From Dioscorea cayenensis subsp. rotundata (taxonomy: Eukaryota; Streptophyta; Magnoliopsida; Dioscoreales; Dioscoreaceae), in the NCBI RefSeq assembly GCF_009730915.1, contig NC_052475.1:31991016-32055015 (forward strand): a stretch of DNA of 64,000 nucleotides, given 5' to 3'. Both the position numbers and the translations under genes were made by a program. Positions 35,118-48,299 of the stretch are shown in pieces. How positions within the stretch are numbered: the stretch's first letter is position 1; each line of letters begins with the position of its first letter. Below the pieces are notes generated by a model that had not been told where the DNA came from, did not search any database, and was given only the letters and a program-made list of their open reading frames with translations.

Positions 35118-36298
35118 TGTCGCCAAGACACTTGGTAGGATAAGGGAAAAACAAAAAGAGACGAGCTTTTTAGAATTATAACAATTTGAGAAAAAAAGTT
35201 GGGTTCTTTGTTTTGTAAGTTTTGTGAAAAAAAAAACTAGGGGCTTGAAATGGCCCACAAGCTGAGATTTTCCAAATATTTTTCAATAAATAATTTTTAA
35301 ATTTAATATTTATTATTAAATAATTACCATATTTAATTTGTTAAAACAATGATCAATGTTTTAACTTTTAAGAAATTATTTTCAACCATTAATTATTAAT
35401 CTATTTAGTTGATGTATATACAAATAGTAAGAAAAAAATTCAGGAAAATTCCACATTTATGTCATAATAAAATGTGCAAATTTAGGGAGTTTAATGCAAA
35501 TATTGGGTAAAAAAGAAATAAAAACAATTCCTTCAACTTGCCTCATGTATGTATATATATATATATATATATATATAGGAAAAACATCATCTAGGTAAGT
35601 CCCTAGATTTCAAATCTAGGTAAGTTTTAAATCTAAACCGTTGGATCATCATCTGATGGTTGATTATTTACATAAATACTGTACACCTTTTTACTGTTCA
35701 TGATCACTGTACAACAATGTAGAACGCGGTTTCTACTGTTCATAATGATAAGAGCCATCAGATTACCATCCAATGGCTATTATGGACATCCCTAGATTTG
35801 AAATCTAGGGACGTCCCTAGATGATGAGTCCTCATATATATATATTTTATAGTTCTGAGGCCTCAAATGAAGAACACACAGGCCTCAACAAGTATGAGGA
35901 ACACAATGACTTCACAAAATTTATCAAGTATATCAAGTGCTCCTCCTCATGAAGTCTATATAGAATTATAACAATTATTATTCAACAGTTACATTGATAA
36001 ATTCCATACTTTGGTATATAACAGTTTATGATTCAAAGAAAAAAAAAATCCACTCATTAAATTCAAGGCTTCAATTAGAGATGGAAACAATACAAGCAGC
36101 AAATTCATGAACTGAATAGTTGTTGTTCCTGACAGAAAACTATGCTTGTAATCCATGCTACAAGTTGCAGAGCAAAAGGGTCGAGCATTCCATCGACAAA
36201 AGTTCATCATTTTGTCTATTTTCGGAAACAATAGAATACTCGAGGCATCAGTTGCATCAATATTCCTGTCTAGATGGGTGAGCATTTGGAGGTTGAGG
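35118..36298. other. Intergenic: FLU promoter, a MITE, and mtKAS 3' region
   Basis: Upstream of FLU the DNA is AT-rich. A (TA)n run at about 35551-35577 borders an inverted-repeat element at 35578-35831. The right part (about 35940-36298) is probably the 3' UTR of the mtKAS gene. No gene seen. Confidence 0.6.
35578..35831. mobile_element. MITE with long terminal inverted repeats
   Basis: The left arm reads GGAAAAACATCATCTAGG then GTCCCTAGATTTCAAATCTAGG. The right arm, reversed, reads GGACTCATCATCTAGG then GTCCCTAGATTTCAAATCTAGG. The arms are thus about 40-45 bases, nearly identical, around a 160-bp centre with aaaccgttggatcatcatct, a stretch seen in many plant MITEs. It sits in a TA repeat, so the target duplication cannot be read. 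The arms themselves contain the palindrome CTAGATTTCAAATCTAG. Confidence 0.82.
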
Positions 36299-39200
36299 TT
36301 AAGGAGGGCCGGAAAATAGCAGGGAAGCATTGGTTCCACCAAAGCCGAACGAATTTGAAAGTGCAGCTCTTATTGGCATCTCTCTTGGGGCACTCAGAGG
36401 CATGAATCCACCATGAAAGACAGGATCTGGCTTTTGAAGGTTTAGTGTTGGTGGTGCAATACCCTGAAAACCAACTCAACAGAGTTATGATGATAATTTT
36501 CCAAACACATGGAAGAAGAATAAATGAAAGGGTATGTTTAAGACATTTGCTGCAAACCAATTAAACAAATCCAGGGATACTAGATAGTTTCTGTAAATTT
36601 ATTATGCTTTGCAGTATCAGTAATCGGTTTTTAGCCTGAAAGAAGCATCCTAACAGTGAGAAAAAAAAAATATGAACAGTTTTCAAGATTTTCAGTTTTT
36701 AACTAAGCAAAAGAGTTTGAGATTGTATAGCAAATGTAAACAAATAGGGGGATGCTTTGAAGGAAACCCACATGATGAATTGCTAGAACCGCAAAAATTG
36801 CCTCCACAGAACCAGCAGCTCCAAGTAGATGACCAGTGGCTCCCTGAATATCATATCAAAAGGCTGACACATAATAAAGGAAGGTACTTAAAAATCATAA
36901 CATATTAGGAAAACAGACCTTTGTGGAGGATAGTGCCAGAGCACCTGATGTTGAATGATCTGAGAATACAGATCCGATTGCATTGGCTTCCGCAACATCA
37001 CCTATTCAGAATTGGCATTCTAAATTGTGTTTTCTATTCTCAATCAAATTTGAACTGCAAAAATCTAATGAAGACTTTAGTGAAGTACCAAGAGGAGTTG
37101 ATGTGGCATGAGCATTTATATAATCGACCTGATTTGGACTAAGGCCTGACTGCACAAAAGAAAAGGGAATGTCTTACTGATCTTTGAATATGCAGTCACT
37201 GTAAACTGTTTTTGGGCATAGATATCTAGTAAAGCATAATCCACAAATAATTAATGAATAAAATTCATGTTTAAGGGAAATAAATAGACGACAAAGTCAC
37301 TAAATGGCATCAAACAGAACTGGAATAAAAAATCACTGCAAAAAGGTTACTGCACTAGGTACAGCAGAAATGTGAAAATGAAAAATCATACTTGTTCCAG
37401 TGCGCGTGTCATGGCTAGCATAGCGCCCTTGCCTTCAATGTGCGGCTGAGTAATGTGATGAGCATCACCTGACATGCCATAGCCTCGAACCTCTGCATAA
37501 ATTTTTGCCCCTCGCTCCTTTGCATGATCAAGTTCCTTCTCAGGGAAAACAGGCATGCATGGATACAAACTCAGTGGTCAAGTTGTCATATTTCAAAGTG
37601 AAGAACATGTTACTGGGCCAATAAAAAATAGTAGCTTACCTCCAATACCATTACACCAGAACCTTCAGCGATCCTATCCAATTTAAATGGGCAAGAGTAA
37701 CAATAATAAGATCCAATGGAATCAAAACCAAAAGAAACAAACAACTAAACAACAAAGGAAAGTCATCATACACAAATCCATCCCGATCACAATCAAAAGG
37801 CCGAGAAGAAGCTTCAGGAAGGCTATTATATTTGGTAGCCAGTGCTTTTGATCTACAAAATAATGAAAGAATTTGTATGTCCTGAGCTTAAGAAGTGAAG
37901 CATATTCCTGACTATTATGTTCATCTAACACTTTCTAATAAATCATGCAGAACAAAAGTCAACAATTACTTTATGAATAAATCTGGAAAATACACAAAGA
38001 AAAAGGAGGTATCAATTGGATAACTGATGCTCACCTACAAAATCCTGCTATAGAAAGAGCATCAATACTAGACTCTGTTCCTCCAGCCACCATTACATCT
38101 GCATCTCCAAATTGAATCATTCGTGTAGCATCCCCAATAGAATGAGCTCCAGTGGCACAAGCTGTCACCGCTGCATGGTTTGGCCCCTGCCAAAAATTTG
38201 GACAAATCTGTAGTATCGTTCACCGAGAACTATAGCTCAACCAGCATATTGTAAAGGTTCATATAGTAAAACCAACAAGTTTGGTAACATTACATAGAGG
38301 GAAACTAATTCACGTACCATGAAACCATACTTCATGCTCACATGGCCTGCTGCCATGTTAATCAATATTCTCGGGATAAAGAATGGACTAAGCCGGCGCA
38401 AACGCTGCACTCATAAAGTTGAAAATTGTATCATGCCCATAGACAACATTAATGGAAAAGCAACCAGTTGAATCCAAAGAGGAACAAACCTTTTCACATA
38501 TCATATGTGCCGCATCTAAAATGTCAGATATGCTTCCAGTACCCCCACCTATGGAAACACCCTGTCATTTCCCAAACCAAAAAGGAAGAAACAAGTCACC
38601 TATTGCACATTATCACAAAGTAAACTGAAGGGTGGAAAAAAAAAAGAAGTGATACCGTTCTTTCCTTCTTTTCTGGCTCTTCTGGCATCCAGTTTGCATC
38701 TCTAATCGCCTCATCAGTCGAGCAAAGGGCATATGATATAAACCGTGCAATTGATCTATGATCCTAGGAAAAAGAACGTCAGTAACATGATGAGAACAAA
38801 ATTCAAAGAACTAATATCCAAGAGATATAAACCAATGCCAAGGACTGAACTATCTAGTAAACTTAGCATAAATTTGTGCTTATGTAGATCCAAAATATCA
38901 CAAACCAGACGGAATCCAGAGGTAAAACATAGATTTTGGATAACAATATCCCACTTTGCAACCCAATTTTCAAAACTCGAGTCTTTAACATGAAAAGTTA
39001 AAGCAAACATGTGTTATTCATTGAAGAAATCCAAGCATCAAAAACTGAATTTTTAATTCATAAAGGGGGAACTGAAAATAAATCAAAGTGGCAAGACACA
39101 AGCGGCAGCATTGGATTAAACACAGAAATCAGAACAAATCCACAAGTCAGGGACTGATTCTAAACTCATAAACGGAGAATTCAAACCAAAAAGAAAAACA

Positions 39201-39577
39201 AATAAAAGTCTCAAGACATAAGTGTCCACCTTGGAACGAACCCAGGTCTCCTCATCAAACTCCCCCTCTTCCTTCCCGCACGGCACGACGCCTGCCACCT
39301 TGGACGAGAGCTGCTCGTAGGTGTGCATTACCACGGTCTCGTCAAACCCGTCCACCTTGAGATCGGCGGGAGACAGAGCCCGTATCCCGCAACGGCCATC
39401 GATGAGGCGGGACCAGGTGGGACCAACGCCACAACCAAGCGGGGTGACCATGCCGAGGCCAGTGACCACCACGCGCCGTCGGGGAGCAGCAGGAGGAGGA
39501 GGTAAGGACTGGGAGGAGAAAACGCGGCGGTGATGGTGGGGGAGAAGCCGGAGGAGACGGCGGCCACCGGCGTTCAT
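36299..39577 (-). CDS. KAS: Mitochondrial 3-oxoacyl-[ACP] synthase (mtKAS)
   Basis: Twelve minus-strand exons join in frame: 39577-39230, 38763-38656, 38561-38490, 38404-38318, 38186-38035, 37852-37772, 37673-37640, 37535-37392, 37149-37089, 37001-36919, 36843-36772, 36463-36299, giving 468 residues. The enzyme condenses malonyl-ACP with acyl-ACP in type II fatty acid synthesis; in plant mitochondria it supplies octanoyl chains for lipoate. The catalytic set is complete: Cys215 in [12 protein letters not shown], His356 in [11 protein letters not shown], Lys390 in ALSSTK and His395 in [12 protein letters not shown]. The C-terminal [15 protein letters not shown] is the KAS glycine loop. The short basic start [20 protein letters not shown] fits a mitochondrial presequence, and [18 protein letters not shown] begins the mature enzyme. 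A plastid KAS I/II would have a longer transit peptide, so mtKAS is preferred. Exon 1 is far more GC-rich than the rest. Confidence 0.94.
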
Positions 39578-40890
39578 GGCGGCAGCGACAATGAAGAACT
39601 CGAACGAGAGGTTTTAGCTGAGGTGCGGAATAGTGGCACATAAAATGGTTTTATGGAAACACCCTTGGATTTATTCAAATTATTAACACCTCCTTATTCT
39701 TAAAAAAATAGTTTTTATTTTTTTTTAAAAAAAATTATGCTTTATTGATTAAAAAAAACATAAATTCAATGATTACAGTCTCATATTGTTTTGTAGCATC
39801 TCGTTTTTGGATACCTTGAATCGGACGTAAATATATAAATTCTTTGATTTCGAATTATATTATTATAAGATTAAAGATAAAAAAAAAAAGAAACAACATT
39901 GTTTTAATAGACTTATTAAAATAATAATATTCAGAATTTGGTCATACTCAATTTGAACATAATTAAAAAATTAAAATTTCAAATTTGCAAATCTTTTAAT
40001 TGAAATATAAGTAAAAAGATACTATTTAAAATTTTAGCCAGAAGAATTACTACTGTATGTAAAAAAAAGCAGATATGTAGTTTTAACTTTTAAGAAAATT
40101 CAGGGATGTATGTGTAATTGTGAACAGATAAGAGAGATTGAATGAAAATACCAAAATTTTTGGGGAGCCGTTTGCAAAAATGTTTATTTTATTTTTTATT
40201 TTATTTTTTTTCTCTTCCTCTTCGTGCCCTTGCGCTTCTCCCCTCGCTTTGCTTCCCTCCCTTTTTCCCCCTTTCAAAACCCTAGGTACCCAAATCTCCA
40301 TAAACCCTAGAGATTCCTATTTCCTGTTCCTTTTTCTCTTCAACAAAATCAATTGATCAGCCCCCTTCTCCTCTACAAATCCATCGCCACTCGATTCTTT
40401 AATCCCTCCCGTGCCCTAGCTCCACCAGTTCCGCCTTCAATCTTTTCACTCAATTTGTTTGGAATATCATTTTCTTTTCTTTTCTCTCATTTCTTATTGT
40501 TTCTGGGTTTGGGATTTCGGTGGGAAGTGGAAAAGTTTTGAAAAGTTTGTGGCTAGTTTGGTTGTTGTGTGGGTGTCCGTTGAACTAGGGTTTGGCCAGA
40601 GTTGGAAAGGCTCGCGTTTGTGGATCAATCTGGTTCTGGTTTTGAATTGAGTTTTGAAGTTTTGGGTCGGTGAATCTAGGTTTTGGTTCTTTTTGATGAG
40701 ATTATGAACTGAATGGCGAGCTCAAGAAGCTCTCGGGGGAATTCTTGATGTTTTTGGCTAATTAAGCTGTTGTTTTTCGTCGTTTTGATTGGTGAATAGG
40801 GTTTGAGTGGTTGCTAGGTTTTGGAGATATGAGAATAGGGAAGTGTGTATAAGCGTGTGGCTTTTTGGAGGGGAAGGAGATGAACCGGAT
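39578..40890. promoter_or_regulatory. Shared divergent promoter region, mtKAS and EPL genes, with telo-boxes
   Basis: The two starts point away from each other across 1.3 kb. The centre (about 39660-40130) is AT-rich. Two telo-boxes, AAACCCTAG at 40277-40285 and AAACCCTA at 40302-40309, lie on the EPL side, after a CT-rich stretch at about 40207-40270. Telo-boxes near the transcription start are common in plant ribosomal-protein and growth-related genes and are bound by TRB-type Myb proteins. The EPL leader (about 40290-40890) is long and contains short upstream ORFs. Confidence 0.55.
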
Positions 40891-40894
40891 ATGA
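40880..40894 (+). promoter_or_regulatory. Minimal uORF overlapping the EPL start codon
   Basis: ATG AAC CGG ATA TGA: a four-codon upstream ORF whose stop (40892-40894) overlaps the main ATG (40891-40893) as ATGA. Another upstream ORF of seven codons lies at 40829-40852. If both are in the mature leader they would lower or tune translation of the main frame. Confidence 0.5.
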
Positions 40895-43800
40895 GTAGGC
40901 TGTCATTCCGGCCTCGTCCCCTTGATATTCACAAGAAGCTCCCGATTGTAAAATCTGTCAAGGAGTTTGAGGATGACGAGGCTCCTGTCACAGGTGCTTC
41001 CACACGAAACTCTCAGCTGCTCCGACTTGCTGCTGAGACTGAAATTGAGGTTATGCTGGTCTTATGTTGATTATTTGAGCATGATATTATAATTATGAAA
41101 ATTCCAATGCTGCTTGTGATCTAGTATACTTTTCTTCTTATAACACGTTATCTTGTCCAATCCTGCTTGCATAATGGGTCTTTCTCGCCTCATGACCTTA
41201 TTGATGACGAATGCTAGTTGACCATGTGCAATCGGGTTTGAGTGGATGAATATTTTTGATGTTGGTAGAAATTACTGCTCTCCTTAATCATGACTATGTT
41301 TTTTTAAGAGTGCTCTGATATGCTTTTGCTTTAAGTGATGCTTGTAAGTCCTGGTGACCTGTGACAATTATGTGAAGTGGTTGCATATGGTATTGTTGTA
41401 TTTCATAAATATTTTTGATATGTTCAGCAAGAGGTTTATGCATACTTAAAGTTTTTCATATCAGCGCTTGAAAGTTTAGTGTGTTCTGAATTTAATGGAA
41501 TAGTTGATAGTCAGTTTTCTTTAGTTGAGAAGTGGGCATGCAAAAAATGAGTGCTACCTTTGGCTTGGAACCACCGATGATTTAAACATAACTCTGATTG
41601 AGTTACATTCTTTACTTTATATAACGTCATCATGTAGATATAGATATTTTTCCTCTTGTGGTCATTTTCTTTCTTCATCACCTTTTTTGTCCGTCCTATT
41701 GCTAATGATTAAAATGCCATGTGTTCTCTTTGACATTCCTTTATTGGTTCAACATCTCATGTTTCTCTGGTTGTTCGCTCATGCCATTCTATGGTTACCG
41801 AGATTCTGACTATTCCAAATCAATTTCAAAAGCTGATGTCAGTGTGTAGCTATTTTGGATAGTGTAGCATGGCATTATGGAAACCTCCATTGTCATGTAT
41901 GTAAGAGCAATTTATATGGTTTTAAATAAACACACAGTAATCTTATGAAAATGGACACCCTAACCTGGCAATTTGTATTTTCTGTAGGTGCAACAAAACA
42001 ATAGCAAGAAAAATGCTCAAGAAATACCTACACCACAGTGCAGCATTGTGGACACATATGAAAGGGATTACTTGCAGTCCTTCTCACAACCGGCATCATA
42101 TTTACGTGGAAGAGGAGGTCTGCACTGACCTGCATAAAAAAATTGTCTAATGTGGTACTTTTTTTTTGTTGATAATATAGCTAATCTTTTGAGCATGATG
42201 TATCTTTTGCAGCTAGGGCTGAGATTGGGGAGTTTGTTGAGTATGATCTGGATGATGAAGATGAGGATTGGCTGCTGGAATATAACAATGATAAAAAGAT
42301 TCTTGCTCCTGAAAAGTAATTTGAAACTATTAATTTTTCTACACTTTGTTGAATTTCTTGTATGGAAGGCCTTCTTGATTCTTGAGGTCTACCAATTATA
42401 ACTTGAATGTTTTTTCTGCATTTAGTAGTTGATTAAATTATGGAAACAAATAATTTTTGTATAAGTTAATATGGTTCCTCATGTGGATGTTGCCCCATAT
42501 ATAGTATGGAATGAATTCATGCTTAAATAAATTTATATGAACTTGTATCTTTTATAGTTCATGCCCTCAATGGAGGACTGGATCAATTAAGGTTATTCAA
42601 ATTTCTGTTTGCTATTTAATAATTCTAGTTACACATCCAAAATCACTAACAGAAATGGGTATTTAAAGTTGAAATCACATAAATCACATAGTGTTTTGTA
42701 AACTATGGGCGAAGAAATAATATCAATTACAATGATGACATAAAAAGGGAAGAACAGCACAATAGAAGCTTAATCAATATCAAGAAGGTCCCTCAAATTA
42801 CTAAATTTGACCATCTCTTGTTAAGGTGCTTTTCCCTCTACAATAACTTTATTTTGTCACTGTCAAATGTGTGTGTGTGTGTGTGTGTGTATATGTTTTA
42901 GCCCTGTTGTTGTGGGCACATAAGTACGAGTCTGAGATTTCATTTAAATGGAAGTAGGTTGTCTTTTAACCAGCTACCTTTTAATGTTTCTTTTGGTTGT
43001 TCTGTGCTTGCAAATGCAATGGTTTCTTCACCTTTTTTTTTTTTAATAAATCCATGGACTGCAATATGCAACACTTTTACTATGCATATTCGTACATTAT
43101 GAACATGCAAATGTCTTTGGTAATTGGTACTCCTTTTCTATTTGAGGTATCCCATTAACCTTTTGGAATTTACATGGACTTACCTATGTTTACTAAGGTT
43201 TCGCTTTATTGTTTTACATTATGGGCATCCAAATTTCTTCTTCCAGTACAATTATTTGAGGTATCTCCATTTACTTTCTGGAATTTACATGGTTTTACTT
43301 ATGTTTGTTAAAACAGATTTGAGGCTTTCTTGTTTAAGCTGGAGGTTTTAGATCACAAGGCTCGAGAAAAAGCGGGAATGATCACCCACACTCTCGGTTC
43401 ATCTATTCCTGTTCTGCTACAGCTTGATGCTGCAGCTGAGGTGATATATCAAGAGTTACAATTTATATGAATTTTGCTTCTATTCTTAACATGTTATATT
43501 TCATTTTCTAAAATATCATATGCAAATGTTTTGATTAGCAAGCTTGTATGTTATATGAGTTTCTCTCATTTCACAGGCGTTGCAATCTCAATCCACTCGA
43601 TTTCCAGTATTCCAGTCCGTATATGACTATTGGAAAGAAAAGGTGGTCTTCTATTTGACTAATATAATAGCTAGATTTGATCCTTTTGAGTTAGCATATT
43701 TAGAAAACTGTATTTTGCAAATTCCAGTGCATGGCTTTTGAACTTTGCTGATGTTACTTTATGACTAGCTTGCATTTTAATTTGTATCCTGATCATCCAT

Positions 43801-46800
43801 TATGATTTGACAGAATCATTGTCTCTGTTGTAGCATAATTTCTTATGCATCCTTTATTTATTTGTTACCAGCGGGAGCAGTGGCAAAAACCAATTTTGAG
43901 GCGTTTGCAGGTGAGATCCATGGCAATGCAAGTTACATTTATCATTTTACTACACTCTTGGGTTGATTATGTATTATCAATTGGAAATGATCTAGGTGTA
44001 TTTTATATAGATAGCTGATATAATGTGAAATCGAAGTTGTCTAATGGTTTGCAAGTAAAGTTTTGTGGTTTACGATGTACAAGAGTTCACAACTTATGCT
44101 TGTTAATCAAATGGACATGTATCTGCAGTCTCTTTGGTTGAATTATTCCTATCACTTCAGAAATTTCTGGGAACCTGTTGGGGCATTATTTGACACTTTC
44201 TAATTTATTCAAATAGCTTCATTCTTCATAAAAGTCAATTGAATGATATTCATGTAATTATTCATTTCGGAGGAAAAAGATGTCCTAGTATGTATATTTT
44301 TTTTTCTTTCCCTTATTCTCACAGTGACTGAACTCACCCATCCAAGATATATAACATGAGCCATGTATTAAGGTTTTGTGTGGCTCTTACATGCTGCACT
44401 AGTGGAGAATGGCTGTACTTATATTTAGGTGGTTGCCTTCATATTTTAATTTCATTGGGCATTCTACTTTGACTATCATTGACTGGAGTTGGTCATTACT
44501 TGGGTTCTTAAGTTAAAAGGTGATGTGAAGTAGAGTTAGTGAGCACATTGTCTTTTTTTTGTCAGTTCTTCCCTTCTTTGATTATTGGTTATTTCTTCTG
44601 TTGCTTGGTTTTTGCTGCAGTCATGTTTATCTCACAGGCTGTCTTCCAGGATGATAGTATTATTTTGTGCCACATATATTACTTTATTTAATTTTCATCA
44701 AACTTCATTTACTTTCTATATTTTCCATATCTGTGTTTCCCCTTAAAATCTTTTTTAACCTCCTTTGTTACATGAGCTTAAGGCAATTTAATACATGCTA
44801 TTTTTCTTCCCAATCTAAGTTCTACACATGACAACTGTTTCATGCATCAATTCATCCAGTTTGCATTATAATTGTAAAGTTTATTATACAGCTTACTATA
44901 TACATGTATTATTGTTTTTATGCAGCCTCCTCCAGCAGTTAATGATACAAACCCATACAATGTGTTCAGACCTAGGGAGAAAGCTCACCGCCTTCACACA
45001 AGAAGGGTAGGGCCTACTAGTCTAGCAAATTTAACATTGTTGTAGTCAGTATATCTTTCATATTTGGTGATGGCAAAAGAATGGGGTTTGGTAATCTGAT
45101 AGTTCGTGGTCAATATTTTTTCTCTAGATGCAAAGAAGGGAAAACAATGTGCAATCTTTTGAAAAACTTCGCCAGGTAAAATTTCTGTTATATTTGAGCT
45201 TGAATTATGTTAATATTTTATTTTTGAAGTGAGTGTTTGTCCTGTATCATATTCTATTTTTGTGAATGTGTCTGGCTGTGGACTCTTGTGGGACATTAAT
45301 TCCTTAACTCAACCCTACAGTGTTTACTGTTTGACACTTTTCTGTACAGCAGCTTTCATTAGTTTTTGGTGATAAGTATTGTCAGCTGTTCACGCCATAT
45401 CAGTGCTAATTTGACCTTATGAAATTGTTCCAGGTCAGGCGCAATTTGGACCAGGCCAAGACTCTGGTGGAAGCTTTGATTAAGGTTTCCATTCTGATTC
45501 AAAAGTCTACTTGTTTTAAAACTAATTTTCTTGTATAAATTATTTGCAACCTTGGAACTTCTTGTCCGGTATCTAATAAGCACACCTGCTTGCAGAGAGA
45601 GGAGAAGAAGCGAGAGGTCGTGGAGAATGAGGTTGCTCTTCAACGAATTCAGATAAAATACCAAGTAAGTCCTATGCCCTTGGTTTACTTGTTCTGTTCT
45701 TCAATTACTCAGCTCAAGTTTATTACCGTTTGCTGATTGTGTTCTCCTCTTCATTTTTCAATTTATTTATGTCTTGCTATTCCTTGTTTCAGTCTGTTCA
45801 GGCAAATTTCTTCATTTGAGGTACTTAATTTTGAGTCTTTGTTGTATCTTGGTTTGTGAAAAGCTAGCTAACTAATGGGATATTGTGCTATGCATATAGA
45901 AGGTGTAAACTGGTTGGAGCCTTTAAAGGTGATCTGCCTTGGTTTTGAATAATTGGTGTCATTGGGTTTAGACCTTGGCTTACAATTTCTATACTAAGCT
46001 GGACTGATAAGCTAGCATTAATTTCAATTAAGTTAACTTTTTTTGAGCCTATAATTGTCCCTGGCTTCCTTATTTTAGATATCTTGAATTTAACTTGAAT
46101 GCCGACGAGCTCGGATTCATTGTTTAACCACTATTGATGTTTGGATGGTAGACTTAGACTTGGAAGCTTCTTCATTGGAGTTTGCTCATACAAAGGTATC
46201 TGTTGATGGAGTTACCTTGGAAAAACAGATTTACCAACTGTACACACTAGATTTTCCGGATGTGGGATGGTTGTTTGATCTTGAATTAGTCTTCGTCGAA
46301 TTGTTGGAGTGATGCTTTTATATGATTTTAACATCTTTGGCAAGAAGAGACCTTACTAATCTCTTATAAATTTCACAAGTTGGAGGTTAAGTGTGGATAC
46401 AGAATAAGAGTAAATGTATGTCAACAGAGCATCTCAGAGTTTGTTTTTATATTAATCTTATGTTTCTGCTAGACATTTGTATTCAAACCTGAGATGCCTT
46501 GTTTTGGAAAACATCCTATTTGTCAACATAACAGTATTGCATGATTTATGAGGGAACATGTTAGTAAGTAATATATAGTTCGAAAGGATTGATCTGTTAA
46601 ATTGCATTATGGCTTCTGAATAGCTTTTTATGCATTCCTGCCGGTTCTCCTATATAATTTGAATATTCCTTTCCAGTTGTCTTCTATTGCCTGACATCAT
46701 TAAGACAATCTTACCCGTTTTGATTCTGTTAGTTATGGTGGTTCAGTTTCTGTAGTTTCGATCCATTAGCATCAATTATTTGCTGAGATCATCAGGCAGT

Positions 46801-48299
46801 TTCATTTTTTTTTATAAGACCTGACTTATTTACATGGTAATTATACAGTATTTGTTAGTTCCTTGGTCAATAAGTTCACAACACTTTATATAACCTGTTA
46901 ACGCATTGCAAAAACTAAGCATATTTATCATATTAGCTGGTTTTCTGAAAGGGTCCTTTGAGGTATTGGAAATTTTTATTTTAAAACCTCACAGAAATGG
47001 TCCGATTTACCAAATTAGCAGTTTTCCGAAAGGATCCTTTGCGCTGTTGTGAAGTTTAAGTTCCGCCAATAAAAATTGGTTTGATTGTATGCCATTATGT
47101 TGCATGCACTACACCTTTTCTTTCTGTTTTGGCTGGAGATTTATTTCTTTCTAATCATGTGAGTTGAAGTGCTCAGAGTTCATTGTTTCTGTGGTCTTTT
47201 GAGTTTTTTTAGTCTATGGAGGCTGACTGAGTAGTTCCTCGTGCCACAAGTTATTTAATTTTGAGCTACCACTTAGATAAGTAGTGAAATTGTTTTCAGC
47301 ACGAGGCACAGCTTGTTGAGGATGGGCTAGCATTGTCAGGATTTCCACTTGCATGCAAATTCGGATCGAGTGAAGATGATCCTATGGACTCTGATGATGC
47401 AATTAATGGTCGCTCACGACCTCATCCAACTTCTATTCAGCAGTCACGCTTTACCAACTATAGAAGGATAATTTTCCCTACTGGGCGGATGACGCGTGAT
47501 TTAAAACGGAGGCATCTACCTAATGGATGGCTTCAGAAGAGGGTAGGTTTTCTTCATGCTGCTACTTTCTATTTTCAATCTGATGCTAAATTCACAGAAC
47601 TTCAGAGATAAAAGAAGTCACCTTTGTTGAGGATTGATTAACCAGTTGCCTTCAATCTTTTAGCGGTTCTAGGATTAATTCCACTTACTAGTTTTATGTA
47701 TAGTAGTTAAAAGTAGATATTTTTGTGACTACAAGAGGAACTAGATGGTCAGTTGCAACCAAATCTTTTTGTCTCAATATATAACTTATTCTTTTAATCA
47801 TAGTATCTCCTCGAAGTCTTCCTTTATATCAGAGGAATCTAGGGCAGCACATTCTAATAATTTTCATTTCTGAAAGGATCCATGTTTTTTTTTTGCTTTT
47901 GAAGTTTGATTGAATAGGTTCGCCTTGTAAATTCAGTCACTATCCTTATTTGTTGAGGAAGAAAATAGTAAAAATAGCAATCATCATATTTTGCTACATG
48001 TTCATATACAGTTACAAGAAGTTTGTTGCTGGGAAAATTGATATGGTCAAATGCGGAATTTTTTGCAGGACCCTCTTGAGCCAGTTTTGTTGTTTACAAA
48101 ACCTTTAGATCCAGAAAAATTGACAGCTGCTGGCATTATTCCGCCTCCAGACCCCACATTTGAAAATGGATCCGTAGCACCGCCATTCCGCTTCCAGGGC
48201 AGGATCGGCCGAGGTGGCCGCATTATCTTTGATAGAGTACCAATTGGAACTGGAAGTCATGTGCCACCAAACACCCAGCCTCTGCAACCCAATGGTTGA
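40891..48299 (+). CDS. EPL1: Enhancer-of-Polycomb-like protein, NuA4/TIP60 complex subunit
   Basis: Twelve exons join in frame: 40891-41049, 41988-42117, 42213-42315, 43317-43440, 43577-43642, 43872-43910, 44926-45006, 45128-45175, 45434-45484, 45596-45664, 47300-47542, 48069-48299, giving 447 residues. The start MSRLSFRPRPLDIHKKLPIV, then DYLQSFSQPASYLRGRGARA and EFVEYDLDDEDEDWL, is the EPL1/E(Pc) domain, which in NuA4 histone acetyltransferase holds the Esa1/HAM catalytic subunit on nucleosomes. FEAFLFKLEVLDHKAREKAG and NPYNVFRPREKAHRLHTRRM are further conserved blocks. A charged coiled-coil-like stretch, RRNLDQAKTLVEALIKREEK, follows, and the C-terminal region is Pro-rich. Upstream in-frame sequence has no ATG, which supports this start. 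Introns are long; the one at 45665-47299 is 1.6 kb and I see no gene in it. The protein acts in the nucleus. No breaks seen. Confidence 0.92.
42867..42892. repeat. (GT)n microsatellite in an EPL intron
   Basis: About twelve GT units in the intron before exon 4, followed by atatg. Confidence 0.9.

Noticed and set aside
39321-39641. Several GC-rich overlapping open frames around mtKAS exon 1
   Set aside because: They are other-frame shadows of the GC-rich exon; only the frame with [13 protein letters not shown] continues into the KAS exons.
40807-40890. Longer EPL N-terminus
   Set aside because: The extension would start with GTG; the conserved MSRLSFRPR start at 40891 has an ATG and fits the family.
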